Shown here: positions 24,887-32,581 of the stretch, piece after piece
Layout: every line of letters begins with the position of its first letter
How positions within the stretch are numbered: the first letter of the stretch is position 1
From: Parcubacteria group bacterium
GTDB lineage: Bacteria; Patescibacteria; ABY1; Buchananbacterales; UBA6539
Length of the DNA stretch: 50,038 nucleotides
NCBI GenBank assembly: GCA_002687175.1
Contig: NYZP01000023.1
Span: forward strand, 1 to 50,038
Reading direction: 5' to 3'
The notes under the pieces: model-generated
Told to the model about the DNA's origin: nothing
Database searches by the model: none
What the model saw: only the letters and a program-made list of their open reading frames with translations
Translations under genes and position numbers: made by a program

Positions 24887-25966
24887 ATGAAACAAGGTCT
24901 AACATTTGATGATGTCTTGCTGGTTCCCCAAAAATCCAGTGCTTCCCCTAGCAAGGCTGACACTTCAGTTAAGTTAAAAACTCTTAGCTTAGATATTCCT
25001 TTATTATCAGCAGCTATGGATACGGTTACTGAAAGTCCAATGGCCATTGCTTTAGCTAAAGCCGGAGGCTTAGGGATCATCCATAAAAATATGGCTGAGG
25101 CCAAACAAGCCGCGGAGATTAAAAAAGTTAAGGCTAAGGGATTAATTTGTGGCGCTTCGGTGGCTATAGGAGACGCCGCTATTACCCGCGCCCAAATTTT
25201 ATCCAAGGCTGGCGTGGACGCCATTGTCATTGATGTCGCCCACGGCCACTACTATAAAGTAGCCGACACTATTAAAAAACTGAAAAAACTGTTACCCAAA
25301 AAAGTGGTAATTATTGGTGGAAATGTCGCTACCGGACAAGCTACTGCCGACTTGATTAAAGCCGGGGCTGACGTAATTAAAGTTGGGGTTGGCCCGGGTT
25401 CAATCTGTACCACCCGAGTTATTGCTGGAATTGGTGTACCTCAATTAACCGCTGTCATGGACGCCGTAAAAGCCGCTAAAAAAACTAAAACACCGGTGAT
25501 TGCCGACGGTGGTATTAAATATTCTGGAGATATGGTCAAAGCCTTAGCTGCCGGAGCTGATGCGGTGATGGTTGGCGGCATGCTGGCGGGAACTGATGAG
25601 TCCCCTGGTAAAGTAGTTACCCAAAATGGTAAAAAAGTAAAAATGTATCGTGGCATGGGTTCATTCGAAGCCATGGGTAAAGGATCAAAGGATAGATATT
25701 TACAAGGTGACAAAAAACAAAAAGAAGTAGTAGCCGAAGGCGTGGTTGGCTATGTTGATTACAAAGGAAGCGTTGAAAATATTATTGGCCAACTTGTTGG
25801 CGGACTAAAACAAGGCCTGGGTTATTGTGGAGCAAAAAATATTTCTGAATTACATAAGAACGCCGAGTTTATACAAATTTCTGCCGCTGGTTTAAAAGAA
25901 AGTCATCCTCACAGTTTGAAAAAAATTCAAGACACTGCCAATTATTCGGCTAGTGATTTTGTGTAA
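24887..25966 (+). CDS. guaB: IMP dehydrogenase lacking CBS domains
   Basis: 359 residues against the usual 480-490. The barrel start GLTFDDVLLVP, NAD/IMP site GVGPGSICTTR (catalytic Cys), ADGGIKYSGD and the flap GYVDYKGS are intact. The join between IKKVKAKG and LICGASVAIG replaces the whole CBS pair that normally sits near residue 95, as in some other short bacterial IMPDHs. It oxidises IMP to XMP. Loss of the CBS pair should remove purine-nucleotide allostery. The recombinase of an integrated element ends 13 bases downstream. Confidence 0.95.
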   Translation: MKQGLTFDDVLLVPQKSSASPSKADTSVKLKTLSLDIPLLSAAMDTVTESPMAIALAKAGGLGIIHKNMAEAKQAAEIKKVKAKGLICGASVAIGDAAITRAQILSKAGVDAIVIDVAHGHYYKVADTIKKLKKLLPKKVVIIGGNVATGQATADLIKAGADVIKVGVGPGSICTTRVIAGIGVPQLTAVMDAVKAAKKTKTPVIADGGIKYSGDMVKALAAGADAVMVGGMLAGTDESPGKVVTQNGKKVKMYRGMGSFEAMGKGSKDRYLQGDKKQKEVVAEGVVGYVDYKGSVENIIGQLVGGLKQGLGYCGAKNISELHKNAEFIQISAAGLKESHPHSLKKIQDTANYSASDFV

Positions 25967-25978
25967 GTTCAATTCCCT

Positions 25979-27457
25979 TTAGCCACCCCATGTCGCACCT
26001 TTTGGTGTGGCACCAGCTAACAACACCGTATCGAACGGTGTTTTTAGTTTATATAAGAGGTTTTTCCCCTTGAGTTGAAAGTTCTGAAATACAAATTCTA
26101 GTAGTTGTCTTTTTTCATACACTTCAGAACTCTCAAAAATTTCAGCTGCTCTTTGAGCCAAGCTTAAAACTTGGTTAGCAGTTATGTAGTAAGAAGTATT
26201 TGCTTGTTCATATTGTTTCATTTCTCCCAAAAGTTTATTCTGTTCCCCTCTAAATTCTTCTAATTTTTTATCATATTCATCTGCAGTTAATCTGCCATCT
26301 AATCTATCTTCATACATCATAGATAATTTTCTATCTGTATTATCATAATTAGTCCGTAGTCTCTTTAACTGCTCTTCGTGAAAGTTATTTTTTGATTTCT
26401 CGTAGTTACTTAAGTCTTCTGTTATATCATCAATCATTTCTTGAGATAAGCTAATATTCCTTAATACTTCCATTACAGGCTTTAAAAGCTCATTCTGATT
26501 CAAATAAACCTTCTTACAGGTACCCTTATGGTTTGTGCAGTGGTAATAGACATATTTATTCTTTTTAAACTCAGGCGTAATAGCACATCCGCAATTAGAA
26601 CATTTGATAAGTCCTTGAAATATGTAAGGTTTGTCTGAATGATTTTTTGTTTTACCATCATAACCTCTAAAAACTTCTTTACATTTATCAAATAAATCTT
26701 GAATTATAATAGGCTGATACTTATGAGGATATAATTTTCCTTTATGTATTTGCCAACCGTAATAAAAAGTATTTTTTAATATTAACTCAACCTGCCTTCT
26801 CCCTATTGTTGCTCCCCTAACAGTATTTAGACCCTTGTCTCTCATAATTTTTGCAACTGCTTCCATGGAGTGGTTTCCAGTTGAATAAAGCTCAAATACT
26901 TCTTGAATATGATATGACCTGTCAGGATCAGGTATAACAGTCTTATTGCCGTTATCATCTACTGAATTTAGATAACCAATAGGGGCAACCCCAATTATTT
27001 CTCCTTGTTTAATTTTTTGGTCAAATGTTCTTTTAACATTATCACTAATTTGAAGTACATAACTTTTAGCAACAAAAACAGCGAGGTCCCATCGCTGTAT
27101 CTCAGAACTATTTGAATCTTTACTTATAACTAAATTTTCTCTTATGAAATGAATTTCTAGTTTTCCATCTTTTCTCAAATCATCAAGTTCTACTGATTCC
27201 TTAAAACTTCTTTGTAATCTATCCACGGTTTCAACTATTAAAGCAAGTGGTTCTTTGGACTTCTTAATTTGGTTAATTACTACTTCAAATTTAGTTCTTC
27301 TATCTTTTGTAGATGATTCATCAAACTGATATTCATTTAAGATGTTAAAATCTTTTTTAAAAGCATACTCTCTCGCACGGGCTAATTGTGCTGGAATAGA
27401 TTGTCCATCAATGAGCTGTAATTCGGTTGAAACTCGAGCTAAAATTATTGCTTTCAT
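25979..27457 (-). CDS. Large serine recombinase
   Basis: 492 residues. Resolvase-type catalytic domain (1-145) with the nucleophile Ser in LARVSTE. Recombinase domain (about 150-290). Zinc ribbon CSNCGC...YHCTNHKGTC (about 307-335). A coiled coil follows (about 365-430), as in phage and ICE integrases. It would insert and excise the element by site-specific strand exchange. Its stop is 13 bases from the guaB stop on the opposite strand, so the attachment site should lie between them or in the recombinase 3' end. The start is in the AATAATATG context seen in the whole operon. Confidence 0.93.
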   Translation of the reverse strand: MKAIILARVSTELQLIDGQSIPAQLARAREYAFKKDFNILNEYQFDESSTKDRRTKFEVVINQIKKSKEPLALIVETVDRLQRSFKESVELDDLRKDGKLEIHFIRENLVISKDSNSSEIQRWDLAVFVAKSYVLQISDNVKRTFDQKIKQGEIIGVAPIGYLNSVDDNGNKTVIPDPDRSYHIQEVFELYSTGNHSMEAVAKIMRDKGLNTVRGATIGRRQVELILKNTFYYGWQIHKGKLYPHKYQPIIIQDLFDKCKEVFRGYDGKTKNHSDKPYIFQGLIKCSNCGCAITPEFKKNKYVYYHCTNHKGTCKKVYLNQNELLKPVMEVLRNISLSQEMIDDITEDLSNYEKSKNNFHEEQLKRLRTNYDNTDRKLSMMYEDRLDGRLTADEYDKKLEEFRGEQNKLLGEMKQYEQANTSYYITANQVLSLAQRAAEIFESSEVYEKRQLLEFVFQNFQLKGKNLLYKLKTPFDTVLLAGATPKGATWGG

Positions 27458-27458
27458 A

Positions 27459-27863
27459 TTATTTATATGGATTTATTATTATTTTTTCTAATTCATCAAA
27501 TAAGAATTTTGAACCATAGACTTCTTCACCTTTTATAGATACCATATAAGATACTTTCGAATTATTAGTATAAATATCTAAAATTTCTTTAGTTTGATAT
27601 TTGTAATCAAAGTCAAACCAATTTAATAAAATTAAACAAGTATTTAGATCAGTATTAAAAACAAACAATGGCTCGACATAATTTACTGATGGATTTTCTG
27701 CTTTCTGTTTTTCAAAATAATTTTGACCATCTTTAGCACATTTACTTTTTTGTTCTAATGTTGGTTTAGTTGTTATCTTATTTTCGGTTTGATTATTATT
27801 AAATTGATGGCTGCAACCAGTTAGTATTATTGATAATGCAATTAGTAAAAGTATCTTCTTCAT
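27459..27863 (-). CDS. Small lipoprotein
   Basis: 134 residues. Signal sequence with lipobox LTGC (Cys17 after KKILLLIALSIIL), so it is lipidated and exported. The mature part has no recognised domain (pattern EQKSKCAKDGQNYFEK, then a beta-rich region ending SKFLFDELEKIIINPYK). It is encoded one base upstream of the recombinase gene on the same transcript. A surface role for the element, such as exclusion or attachment, is possible but unproven. Confidence 0.75.
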   Translation of the reverse strand: MKKILLLIALSIILTGCSHQFNNNQTENKITTKPTLEQKSKCAKDGQNYFEKQKAENPSVNYVEPLFVFNTDLNTCLILLNWFDFDYKYQTKEILDIYTNNSKVSYMVSIKGEEVYGSKFLFDELEKIIINPYK

Positions 27864-27864
27864 A

Positions 27865-28065
27865 TTATTTTTCTTTTAACCGTTTTATTTCTTCTTCTAA
27901 AGTTAATATTGTGAATATATTATATATACCTACACAAGCTAACACGCCAATTATAAATGCTACTGTAGAATGATTGTTCCACCAATAACTAAACTCCCAA
28001 ATCACTATAACTAGTAAAACCATGACTACTATACTTGGTGCTCTTTCTTTTAATTCGTTTATCAT
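27865..28065 (-). CDS. Small membrane protein
   Basis: 66 residues with two predicted membrane helices (about 12-28 IVVMVLLVIVIWEFSYW and 35-52) and a charged C-terminal helix (EEEIKRLKEK). No family recognised. Part of the element operon, one base from the lipoprotein gene. Confidence 0.65.
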   Translation of the reverse strand: MINELKERAPSIVVMVLLVIVIWEFSYWWNNHSTVAFIIGVLACVGIYNIFTILTLEEEIKRLKEK

Positions 28066-28074
28066 AAGATTTTT

Positions 28075-28230
28075 TTATTCATTTTCTTTAAGTTGCAAAT
28101 GATAATAAAGATAAGCAGTAAGTGCTAAAACATAACCAAATGCAGCTTGAACACCTAAAAATTTATAAAAGCCCATTCCCAACAAATAAAGGATTATTGC
28201 TCCGAATAAAGCTTGGTTTTCTTTTTTCAT
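28075..28230 (-). CDS. Small membrane protein
   Basis: 51 residues on the minus strand: MKKENQALFGAIILYLLGMG then a second hydrophobic stretch (AFGYVLALTAYLYYH). Two membrane helices are likely. The start has the AAAATAATATG context common in this operon. No homologue recognised. Confidence 0.6.
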   Translation of the reverse strand: MKKENQALFGAIILYLLGMGFYKFLGVQAAFGYVLALTAYLYYHLQLKENE

Positions 28231-28239
28231 ATTATTTTA

Positions 28240-28377
28240 TTAATTCTTCTTTTTATTTTCTTCTTCTGTCTCTTTTAATCTTTTTTGACTCTTTTTTACA
28301 GTCCTATATCCAAAATAAAATGTTAAAGTTAATATCCCAGTTACAATTATTTTAAATAATGATGGTAAATCTTCCAT
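28240..28377 (-). CDS. Small membrane protein
   Basis: 45 residues: one membrane helix (about 6-25) and a highly charged tail (VKKSQKRLKETEEENKKKN). The start context is AAAATAATATG. It is ten bases from the 51-residue gene. Function unknown. Confidence 0.6.
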   Translation of the reverse strand: MEDLPSLFKIIVTGILTLTFYFGYRTVKKSQKRLKETEEENKKKN

Positions 28378-28378
28378 A

Positions 28379-28744
28379 TTATTTTACTTCTGTTTTTAAT
28401 TGTTTATTAAAAGAAAAGAGCAAGAAAACTATGTAGAAGTAAAAAAGAAATTCAACTATTTTAGTAATGTTTATAAGTATATTTATTAAACTGTTTTCTG
28501 ATTGGTAAAATTGTTGGACTCCAACGCTGAGAATAATAATTATTAGAAATATAGATACATCTCTTTTCGCAACTTTCCACAGAACTGAAACTGATAAAAA
28601 ATAAAATATAAGTCTTATAATTCCAGATATAGCTATCAACCATATTGGAGCCAGTAAATTACCCTCTAGGTCTTGCCCAGACAATGCTACTGTTAGTATG
28701 TAAGATACGATTCCTAATATTGCTATTTTTTTATATTTACTCAT
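28379..28744 (-). CDS. Four-helix membrane protein
   Basis: 121 residues with four hydrophobic stretches (about 8-25, 34-55, 62-82, 90-112) and a short basic end. No family recognised. It ends one base before the 45-residue gene, so translation is probably coupled. Confidence 0.65.
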   Translation of the reverse strand: MSKYKKIAILGIVSYILTVALSGQDLEGNLLAPIWLIAISGIIRLIFYFLSVSVLWKVAKRDVSIFLIIIILSVGVQQFYQSENSLINILINITKIVEFLFYFYIVFLLFSFNKQLKTEVK

Positions 28745-28761
28745 ATTTATTTTTTTATATA

Positions 28762-29025
28762 TTATAGAGAATCAAAGTCTAAACTATCAAAATCTACATC
28801 ATCGAAACCTTCTAAGTCAAATTCAAATTCTCTCCCAGACTCAGGTAATTCAAGATAACAAGAAATATCATAACATCTCAAATTTTCATTCTCTTCTAAT
28901 TGCTTAAATATTTTATTTTGACCAAAAACGTAGCCAAGATAATAGGAAAAAAATGCAACAACTATTACTATAGCAAAGAATTCCATTAATTTCTCTTTCT
29001 TGATTTCCTTAAAATTGAACTTCAT
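28762..29025 (-). CDS. Membrane protein with acidic C-terminal tail
   Basis: 87 residues. Basic N-terminus (KFNFKEIKKEK), one membrane helix (about 13-32, MEFFAIVIVVAFFSYYLGYV), then an acidic tail ending in FDDVDFDSLDFDSL, in which DFDSL is repeated. Two cysteines (CYDISCY) may form a disulphide. Unknown function. Confidence 0.6.
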   Translation of the reverse strand: MKFNFKEIKKEKLMEFFAIVIVVAFFSYYLGYVFGQNKIFKQLEENENLRCYDISCYLELPESGREFEFDLEGFDDVDFDSLDFDSL

Positions 29026-29042
29026 ACTATTTTAACTAATTA

Positions 29043-29636
29043 TTATAACCAAACTCCATTTTTATCAGTCACCATAGGAATCCAATCTTCGTAAATGTAG
29101 TGCCCTTGTTCTTTTTTTGGTTCTATAAATGGGTATGAATTTTTTATCTGAGGAACAATATCAAGTATTACTTCTATTTGGTTGAAAGGAATCAACCTAC
29201 CATCCTCATCAGAGACTTTAAACTTTAAACCTTTGTGACTGCCTGGTTTTAAAATCTCGTATTCCTGGCTTTCTTTCAAATACTTAGATATAATGTCAGG
29301 CTCAACTCTTGCAAAGGACATCAAAATAGATGGTTCGGCATAAAACTTTTGACCTTTATAAATCTCTTCTCTCGCAATTTTATAATCTAAGAAATTCTTA
29401 TAGAGACCGCTAAAGTCTAATTCATCATAGCGAGCCCTGAAAGGTATTTTATCTTCCTTGGGATTTTTTACAAATAAGTAAAAATAATCATCTCTATTGT
29501 CCCATCCCAAATGACAATGATAGCTATCACCAAACCAATAGAAACATGGCCTATCATTTTCCTTAGAAGAAAAGAACTCTCTATACTCTCCTGAATTATG
29601 AAAAAATGTAATATAGCTCATATTGCTATAGATCAT
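29043..29636 (-). CDS. Hypothetical soluble protein of the element
   Basis: 197 residues, rich in aromatic residues and without membrane helices or a motif I recognise (FYWFGDSYHCHLGWDNRDDYFYLFV near 32-56 in two parts). The start overlaps the end of the 54-residue gene by 11 bases; a second Met at 29621 is an alternative start. Confidence 0.6.
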   Translation of the reverse strand: MIYSNMSYITFFHNSGEYREFFSSKENDRPCFYWFGDSYHCHLGWDNRDDYFYLFVKNPKEDKIPFRARYDELDFSGLYKNFLDYKIAREEIYKGQKFYAEPSILMSFARVEPDIISKYLKESQEYEILKPGSHKGLKFKVSDEDGRLIPFNQIEVILDIVPQIKNSYPFIEPKKEQGHYIYEDWIPMVTDKNGVWL

Positions 29637-29790
29637 TTAGAAAAACTACTACCATCCATAAGAATATTCCTGCAAAAAGTCCATAAACAAAACCATCAAT
29701 TTTTGCGTGTCTAACCATCTCCATATAGTGACTATGATTCCTCTCAATTTCTTTTTTACGTTGTTCTCCTGTTAAACTGATATTTTTCAT
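29626..29790 (-). CDS. Small tail-anchored membrane protein
   Basis: 54 residues: a charged first half (LTGEQRKKEIERNHSHYMEM) and one C-terminal membrane helix (about 34-51, FVYGLFAGIFLWMVVVF). Start context TATAATATG. It overlaps the next gene by 11 bases. Unknown function. Confidence 0.6.
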   Translation of the reverse strand: MKNISLTGEQRKKEIERNHSHYMEMVRHAKIDGFVYGLFAGIFLWMVVVFLNDL

Positions 29791-29826
29791 ATTATATCTT
29801 AATTATACTATAAATTAGCCATAAAA

Positions 29827-30186
29827 TTAACCTTCCTCCTTCAATATCTTCTCCCATTTCTCCATAAGTTTTGGGTTACTTAATCCAGCCATAATGGGTA
29901 TTGGTACTGGCATATCTTCAGAGTTAGCAGTTTTTTGAGGTGGTCGGCCCTCTAACATTTGCCAGGTAAGGCTAGGATACTCTTCAATCATTTTCTTAAC
30001 AAACTTTTCAAATAACCCTGGATCCTCTTCAAAAAGTTCTCTTATTCTGGTTTTTATAGACTTAGAATCTTTGGGTCGTCCACCAGGGTTCAAAGAATCA
30101 GAACCAGGTAATATTCTGCCTTTCTCGTCCCTGTTAATAGCTAGTTCCTGTGGATTTTCATTTGGTTCTTCTATTTTTTGATTCAT
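29827..30186 (-). CDS. DUF5681-like protein
   Basis: 119 residues. The segment GRILPGSDSLNPGGRPKDSKS (about 25-45) is the DUF5681 signature, common in phage and plasmid genes, often beside terminase or packaging genes. The remainder is helical. It overlaps the winged-helix gene by 29 bases. DNA binding is likely but not shown. Confidence 0.7.
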   Translation of the reverse strand: MNQKIEEPNENPQELAINRDEKGRILPGSDSLNPGGRPKDSKSIKTRIRELFEEDPGLFEKFVKKMIEEYPSLTWQMLEGRPPQKTANSEDMPVPIPIMAGLSNPKLMEKWEKILKEEG

Positions 30187-30808
30187 ATCTTTTAGCGTTA
30201 ATTTTATCTATAGTCTCTTTTAACATAGCTCTACCTCCTATGTTTCTCTCTTCCTTAGTAGAATTATTTAATTTTTTCACTATTAAATTATTATTATTTT
30301 CATTCTTATTATCATTCTTATTATAGGGAGTTGTGATTGACTCATTGTTGTCAGCCATAGAAAAGTGTTTCATTAGTTTATCTTTGTCCTCTTTTAAGTT
30401 GTGATTAGAGGTGTCTAGGTTGTGACTTGGTTGCACTGCTTGTTGTACCATTGGTTGTACTAAAGATTCATCCTTAGTTGTGATTGTAAAATCTTCAATG
30501 GATTGGATATGCTTATTAGTTAGCTGAAAATTCAATGGCTTGATTGTGAACTTACCTCCCCTGCCCCTATGGTCTTTAAACCATACCCAGTTGTGACGAC
30601 GTAAGGAACTAATTATTTTCCTCATATTGTCATACTTAATCTTTTCTTTGAAATCTTCTACTAAAGATAAATAACTTGTCTCAAATCTTCCATTATGTGG
30701 ATTGGTATTCAAAAATATCCAAACTAAAACCTCAAATTCATTATGGGTTATTTTAGAATCTATAAAATCATATTTAATTCTTCTTGGTACTTGTACAAAG
30801 TCATCCAT
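30158..30808 (-). CDS. Winged-helix replication-initiator-like protein
   Basis: 216 residues. N-terminal winged-helix domain (about 5-105; KITHNEFEVLVWIFLNTNPHNGRFETSY, then IISSLRRHNWVWF) of the kind found in phage replisome organisers and plasmid Rep proteins. The middle and C-terminus are low-complexity (NKNDNKNENNNN). It is second gene of the element operon, after the 46-residue gene. A role in element replication or copy control is inferred. Confidence 0.6.
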   Translation of the reverse strand: MDDFVQVPRRIKYDFIDSKITHNEFEVLVWIFLNTNPHNGRFETSYLSLVEDFKEKIKYDNMRKIISSLRRHNWVWFKDHRGRGGKFTIKPLNFQLTNKHIQSIEDFTITTKDESLVQPMVQQAVQPSHNLDTSNHNLKEDKDKLMKHFSMADNNESITTPYNKNDNKNENNNNLIVKKLNNSTKEERNIGGRAMLKETIDKINAKRYESKNRRTK

Positions 30809-30880
30809 ATAACAAAAAGCTGCTAGTAACCAACAACGGAAATCTAACAGCCTTTTGATGTTGTTGGTTAGTTTTAATTA

Positions 30881-31021
30881 TTATTGTTCGATTTTTAATA
30901 CCTTTTCCTTATATGAACTGGGGTTATTATTTCTATCAACTTTTTCAAGAAGTTTAAAAAAACTAACTAAATTTTGATTAGCTTCAGAATCTTCTTGTTT
31001 AGATTTTTCTTTATTAGACAT
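30881..31021 (-). CDS. Small charged protein, first gene of the element operon
   Basis: 46 residues, helical and highly charged (MSNKEKSKQEDSEANQNLV ... EKVLKIEQ). It starts right after the terminator-like hairpin that ends the long leader, so its ATG may be controlled by that structure. No family recognised. Confidence 0.5.
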   Translation of the reverse strand: MSNKEKSKQEDSEANQNLVSFFKLLEKVDRNNNPSSYKEKVLKIEQ

Positions 31022-31233
31022 AAAAAAAGATGGGACTTATACCGAATGCTTAATATTCGATACAAATCCCATCTTTATTGGTTTCCCAATATGTACTTTT
31101 TTTTAGGAGGAGCACACCTCCTTAACATGACGTATTTGCTTTACTGTATGAATTTTACCTAGGCGTTTTTAGTGAGGTCGGCCATCCTCAGTGATAATTC
31201 CCCTACAGCAACTATTTTTTAACTTATAAAATA
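31022..31233 (-). promoter_or_regulatory. Long structured leader of the element operon
   Basis: From the predicted start near 31226 to the ATG at 31021 no gene is seen. The leader holds GAGG/CCTC and AGGAGG/CCTCCT hairpins (the latter hides a ribosome-site-like AGGAGG near 31105-31123) and a strong terminal hairpin GATGGGA/TCCCATC (31028-31074) followed by seven U immediately before the ATG. This layout suggests attenuation or a riboswitch-like control. Confidence 0.5.
31140..31200. other. No gene seen between the leader hairpins and the element promoter
   Basis: A short MADLTKNA reading frame is possible on the minus strand (ATGGCCGACC near 31180) but it has no spacing to its GAGG; I see nothing convincing beyond leader sequence. 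Confidence 0.3.
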
Positions 31234-31262
31234 ATCTTATCTTAACTTATACTACTTGTCAA
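31234..31262 (-). promoter_or_regulatory. Promoter of the element operon
   Basis: Minus strand: TTGACA (31257-31262), 17-base spacer, TAAGAT (31234-31239). Confidence 0.8.
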
Positions 31263-31328
31263 ATAAAAAACCCCTTGCGTGAAGACACTACACTCGACTG
31301 TAGAAAAATGGTATTATAAAAATATAAT

Positions 31329-31360
31329 CCAAAACGCCCCTAATAATAAAATTAGAGACG
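31329..31360 (-). terminator. Terminator after the 52-residue gene
   Basis: Ten-pair stem with two G-U pairs (31335-31344 with 31351-31360), loop of six, followed by UUUU on the minus strand. A second hairpin CAGCTTCT/AGAAGCTG overlaps the stop codon. Confidence 0.7.
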
Positions 31361-31374
31361 TAATGGAACAGCTT

Positions 31375-31533
31375 CTAATAAGAAGCTGAAAAACTGTACA
31401 AAACAGTCCTTTTATAGGGCTGTTTTTGTAATTCTAATGCCGTTGAAGGCACTAAAATTCCATCCTTGAGGTAATAGATAATACCTTTTCGGATGACCAC
31501 CTCGTATGGTGGCTTCAAGGTTCTTATTTTCAT
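31375..31533 (-). CDS. Small basic protein behind a structured leader
   Basis: 52 residues (MKIRTLKPPYEVVIRKGIIYYLKDGIL...). AAGGAA lies three bases before the ATG, a weak but plausible ribosome site. A beta-rich fold with a basic face is likely; no family recognised. It has its own promoter, a 280-nt structured leader and a terminator, so it is a separate unit from the main element operon. It could instead be a non-coding part of the RNA. Confidence 0.5.
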   Translation of the reverse strand: MKIRTLKPPYEVVIRKGIIYYLKDGILVPSTALELQKQPYKRTVLYSFSASY

Positions 31534-31539
31534 AAGTTC

Positions 31540-31811
31540 CTTTCTTTTATCCAGGTCTTAAAGTTGCCTGGCGTGCTACTAGCACCAGATTTCAAGATTT
31601 TCAGATTGGATAAAAGTAAAACCACCAAAGGCAGGCACCTCACAGACAATCTGGATTTGTTAAAACAAATATACAGCTTATCGGTGATGTTTGAGCACCC
31701 GATAAACCTTTCGGTCTAGCGAGGTGTCTCCCTTTGATGGTCTATCTCTGGAGATATAGAAACAAACCTGCCTTCCTCGGCTCAAAACGAGGAACAAACT
31801 TTAAAAGATAA
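31540..31811 (-). ncRNA. Multi-helix structured RNA/leader of unknown class
   Basis: Two adjacent folded domains. Domain A (31544-31616): outer stem CTTTTATCC/GGATAAAAG, inner hairpins CCAGG/CCTGG and GTGCT/AGCAC. Domain B (31621-31741): outer stem ACCACCAAAGG/CCTTTGATGGT with one mismatch, then CACCTC/GAGGTG closing a junction with hairpins ATTTGT/ACAAAT and TTATCGG/CCGATAA. A hairpin TTCCTCG/CGAGGAA (31773-31796) lies near the 5' end. The nesting is too regular for chance. I do not recognise the class. Confidence 0.6.
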
Positions 31812-31815
31812 TTTA

Positions 31816-31843
31816 ATTATAGCAATATATAATTAATAGTCAA
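31816..31843 (-). promoter_or_regulatory. Promoter of the structured RNA unit
   Basis: Minus strand: TTGACT (31838-31843), 16-base spacer, TATAAT (31816-31821). It overlaps the end of repeat A's neighbourhood. Confidence 0.75.
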
Positions 31844-31858
31844 CAAGTTTTCTTGATT

Positions 31859-31915
31859 CTCAAACCTAAATCTAACCCAGTCAAAAGTTCTGAACTTGTC
31901 CCGTATGCCCACCTT
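31859..31915. repeat. Degenerate direct repeat, copy A
   Basis: Starts CTCAAACCTAAATCTAACCC and ends TTGTCCCGTATGCCCACC. Related copies lie at 32514 and 33141. Confidence 0.75.
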
Positions 31916-31949
31916 GGCAATTGAGCTGTATTGTTCGAAGGCCGAGGAA

Positions 31950-31985
31950 AAAAAATCTCCCTGTTGCGGGGAGGTTTTTTTATAA
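31950..31985. terminator. Bidirectional terminator
   Basis: CTCCC/GGGGAG stem with A run before and T run after, ending the minus-strand membrane-protein gene at 32007. Confidence 0.8.
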
Positions 31986-32006
31986 AATATTTTTTTAAGA
32001 ATTTTT

Positions 32007-32456
32007 TTAAGAATTTTTTTTCAATTTATAAAGCGGGTAAAGACTAACAAGATGAATGACAAAAAAATACTTTAGCTGTAAAGGAATATATTCAACATAT
32101 GCTGTGTTGAAAGAAGATACTAAAAAGTACGCCGAATATAACAAAAAAATTAATAAGACAACTGGAAAAATCCATCTCTTATATTTAATAATGTTGATTC
32201 CTATAATTATATTAATTATTGAATAGGCTATAAAAATTAAAGGCATTACTGGAGAATCAATTTTTGGATTATCCTCCAGTGCTAAATCCGACAAGAAGAA
32301 TTCTCCAAATATAATCAATAATTGTAAAATGCTAACCAGTATCCAATAAATAGATGGCACAATGAAACCTAAACCAAGGAATACTTTTAGACTTTTTTTA
32401 GAGTCTATCTTGCTTGATTTAAGTTGAGGGTTTGGTTGTCTTTTTGTATCTAGCAT
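32007..32456 (-). CDS. Four-helix membrane protein
   Basis: 149 residues: a polar N-terminus (about 1-22) then four hydrophobic segments (about 26-52, 68-90, 94-112, 120-143). No family is recognised. AT-rich like the element genes, it lies between repeats A and B, so it may be cargo of the same or an older insertion. No good ribosome site; the start is the first ATG. Confidence 0.6.
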   Translation of the reverse strand: MLDTKRQPNPQLKSSKIDSKKSLKVFLGLGFIVPSIYWILVSILQLLIIFGEFFLSDLALEDNPKIDSPVMPLIFIAYSIINIIIGINIIKYKRWIFPVVLLIFLLYSAYFLVSSFNTAYVEYIPLQLKYFFVIHLVSLYPLYKLKKNS

Positions 32457-32513
32457 ATTTTATATTATACTTATTATCCCATACTATTCACTAAAATCAA
32501 ACCTTCCATATTT

Positions 32514-32565
32514 TCAAACCTAAATCTAACCCAATCAAAAGTTCTGAAACTGTCCCGTATGCCAC
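32514..32565. repeat. Degenerate direct repeat, copy B
   Basis: TCAAACCTAAATCTAACCCA at the left and CTGTCCCGTATGCCAC at the right; about 90 percent like copy A over its length by eye. Confidence 0.75.
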
Positions 32566-32581
32566 ACAATTTAGAACTTTT

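Noticed and set aside
25960..26000. GTTCAATTCCC at the guaB 3' end as a tRNA-type attachment site
   Set aside because: It resembles a T-loop but the flanking bases do not pair and no tRNA body is present.
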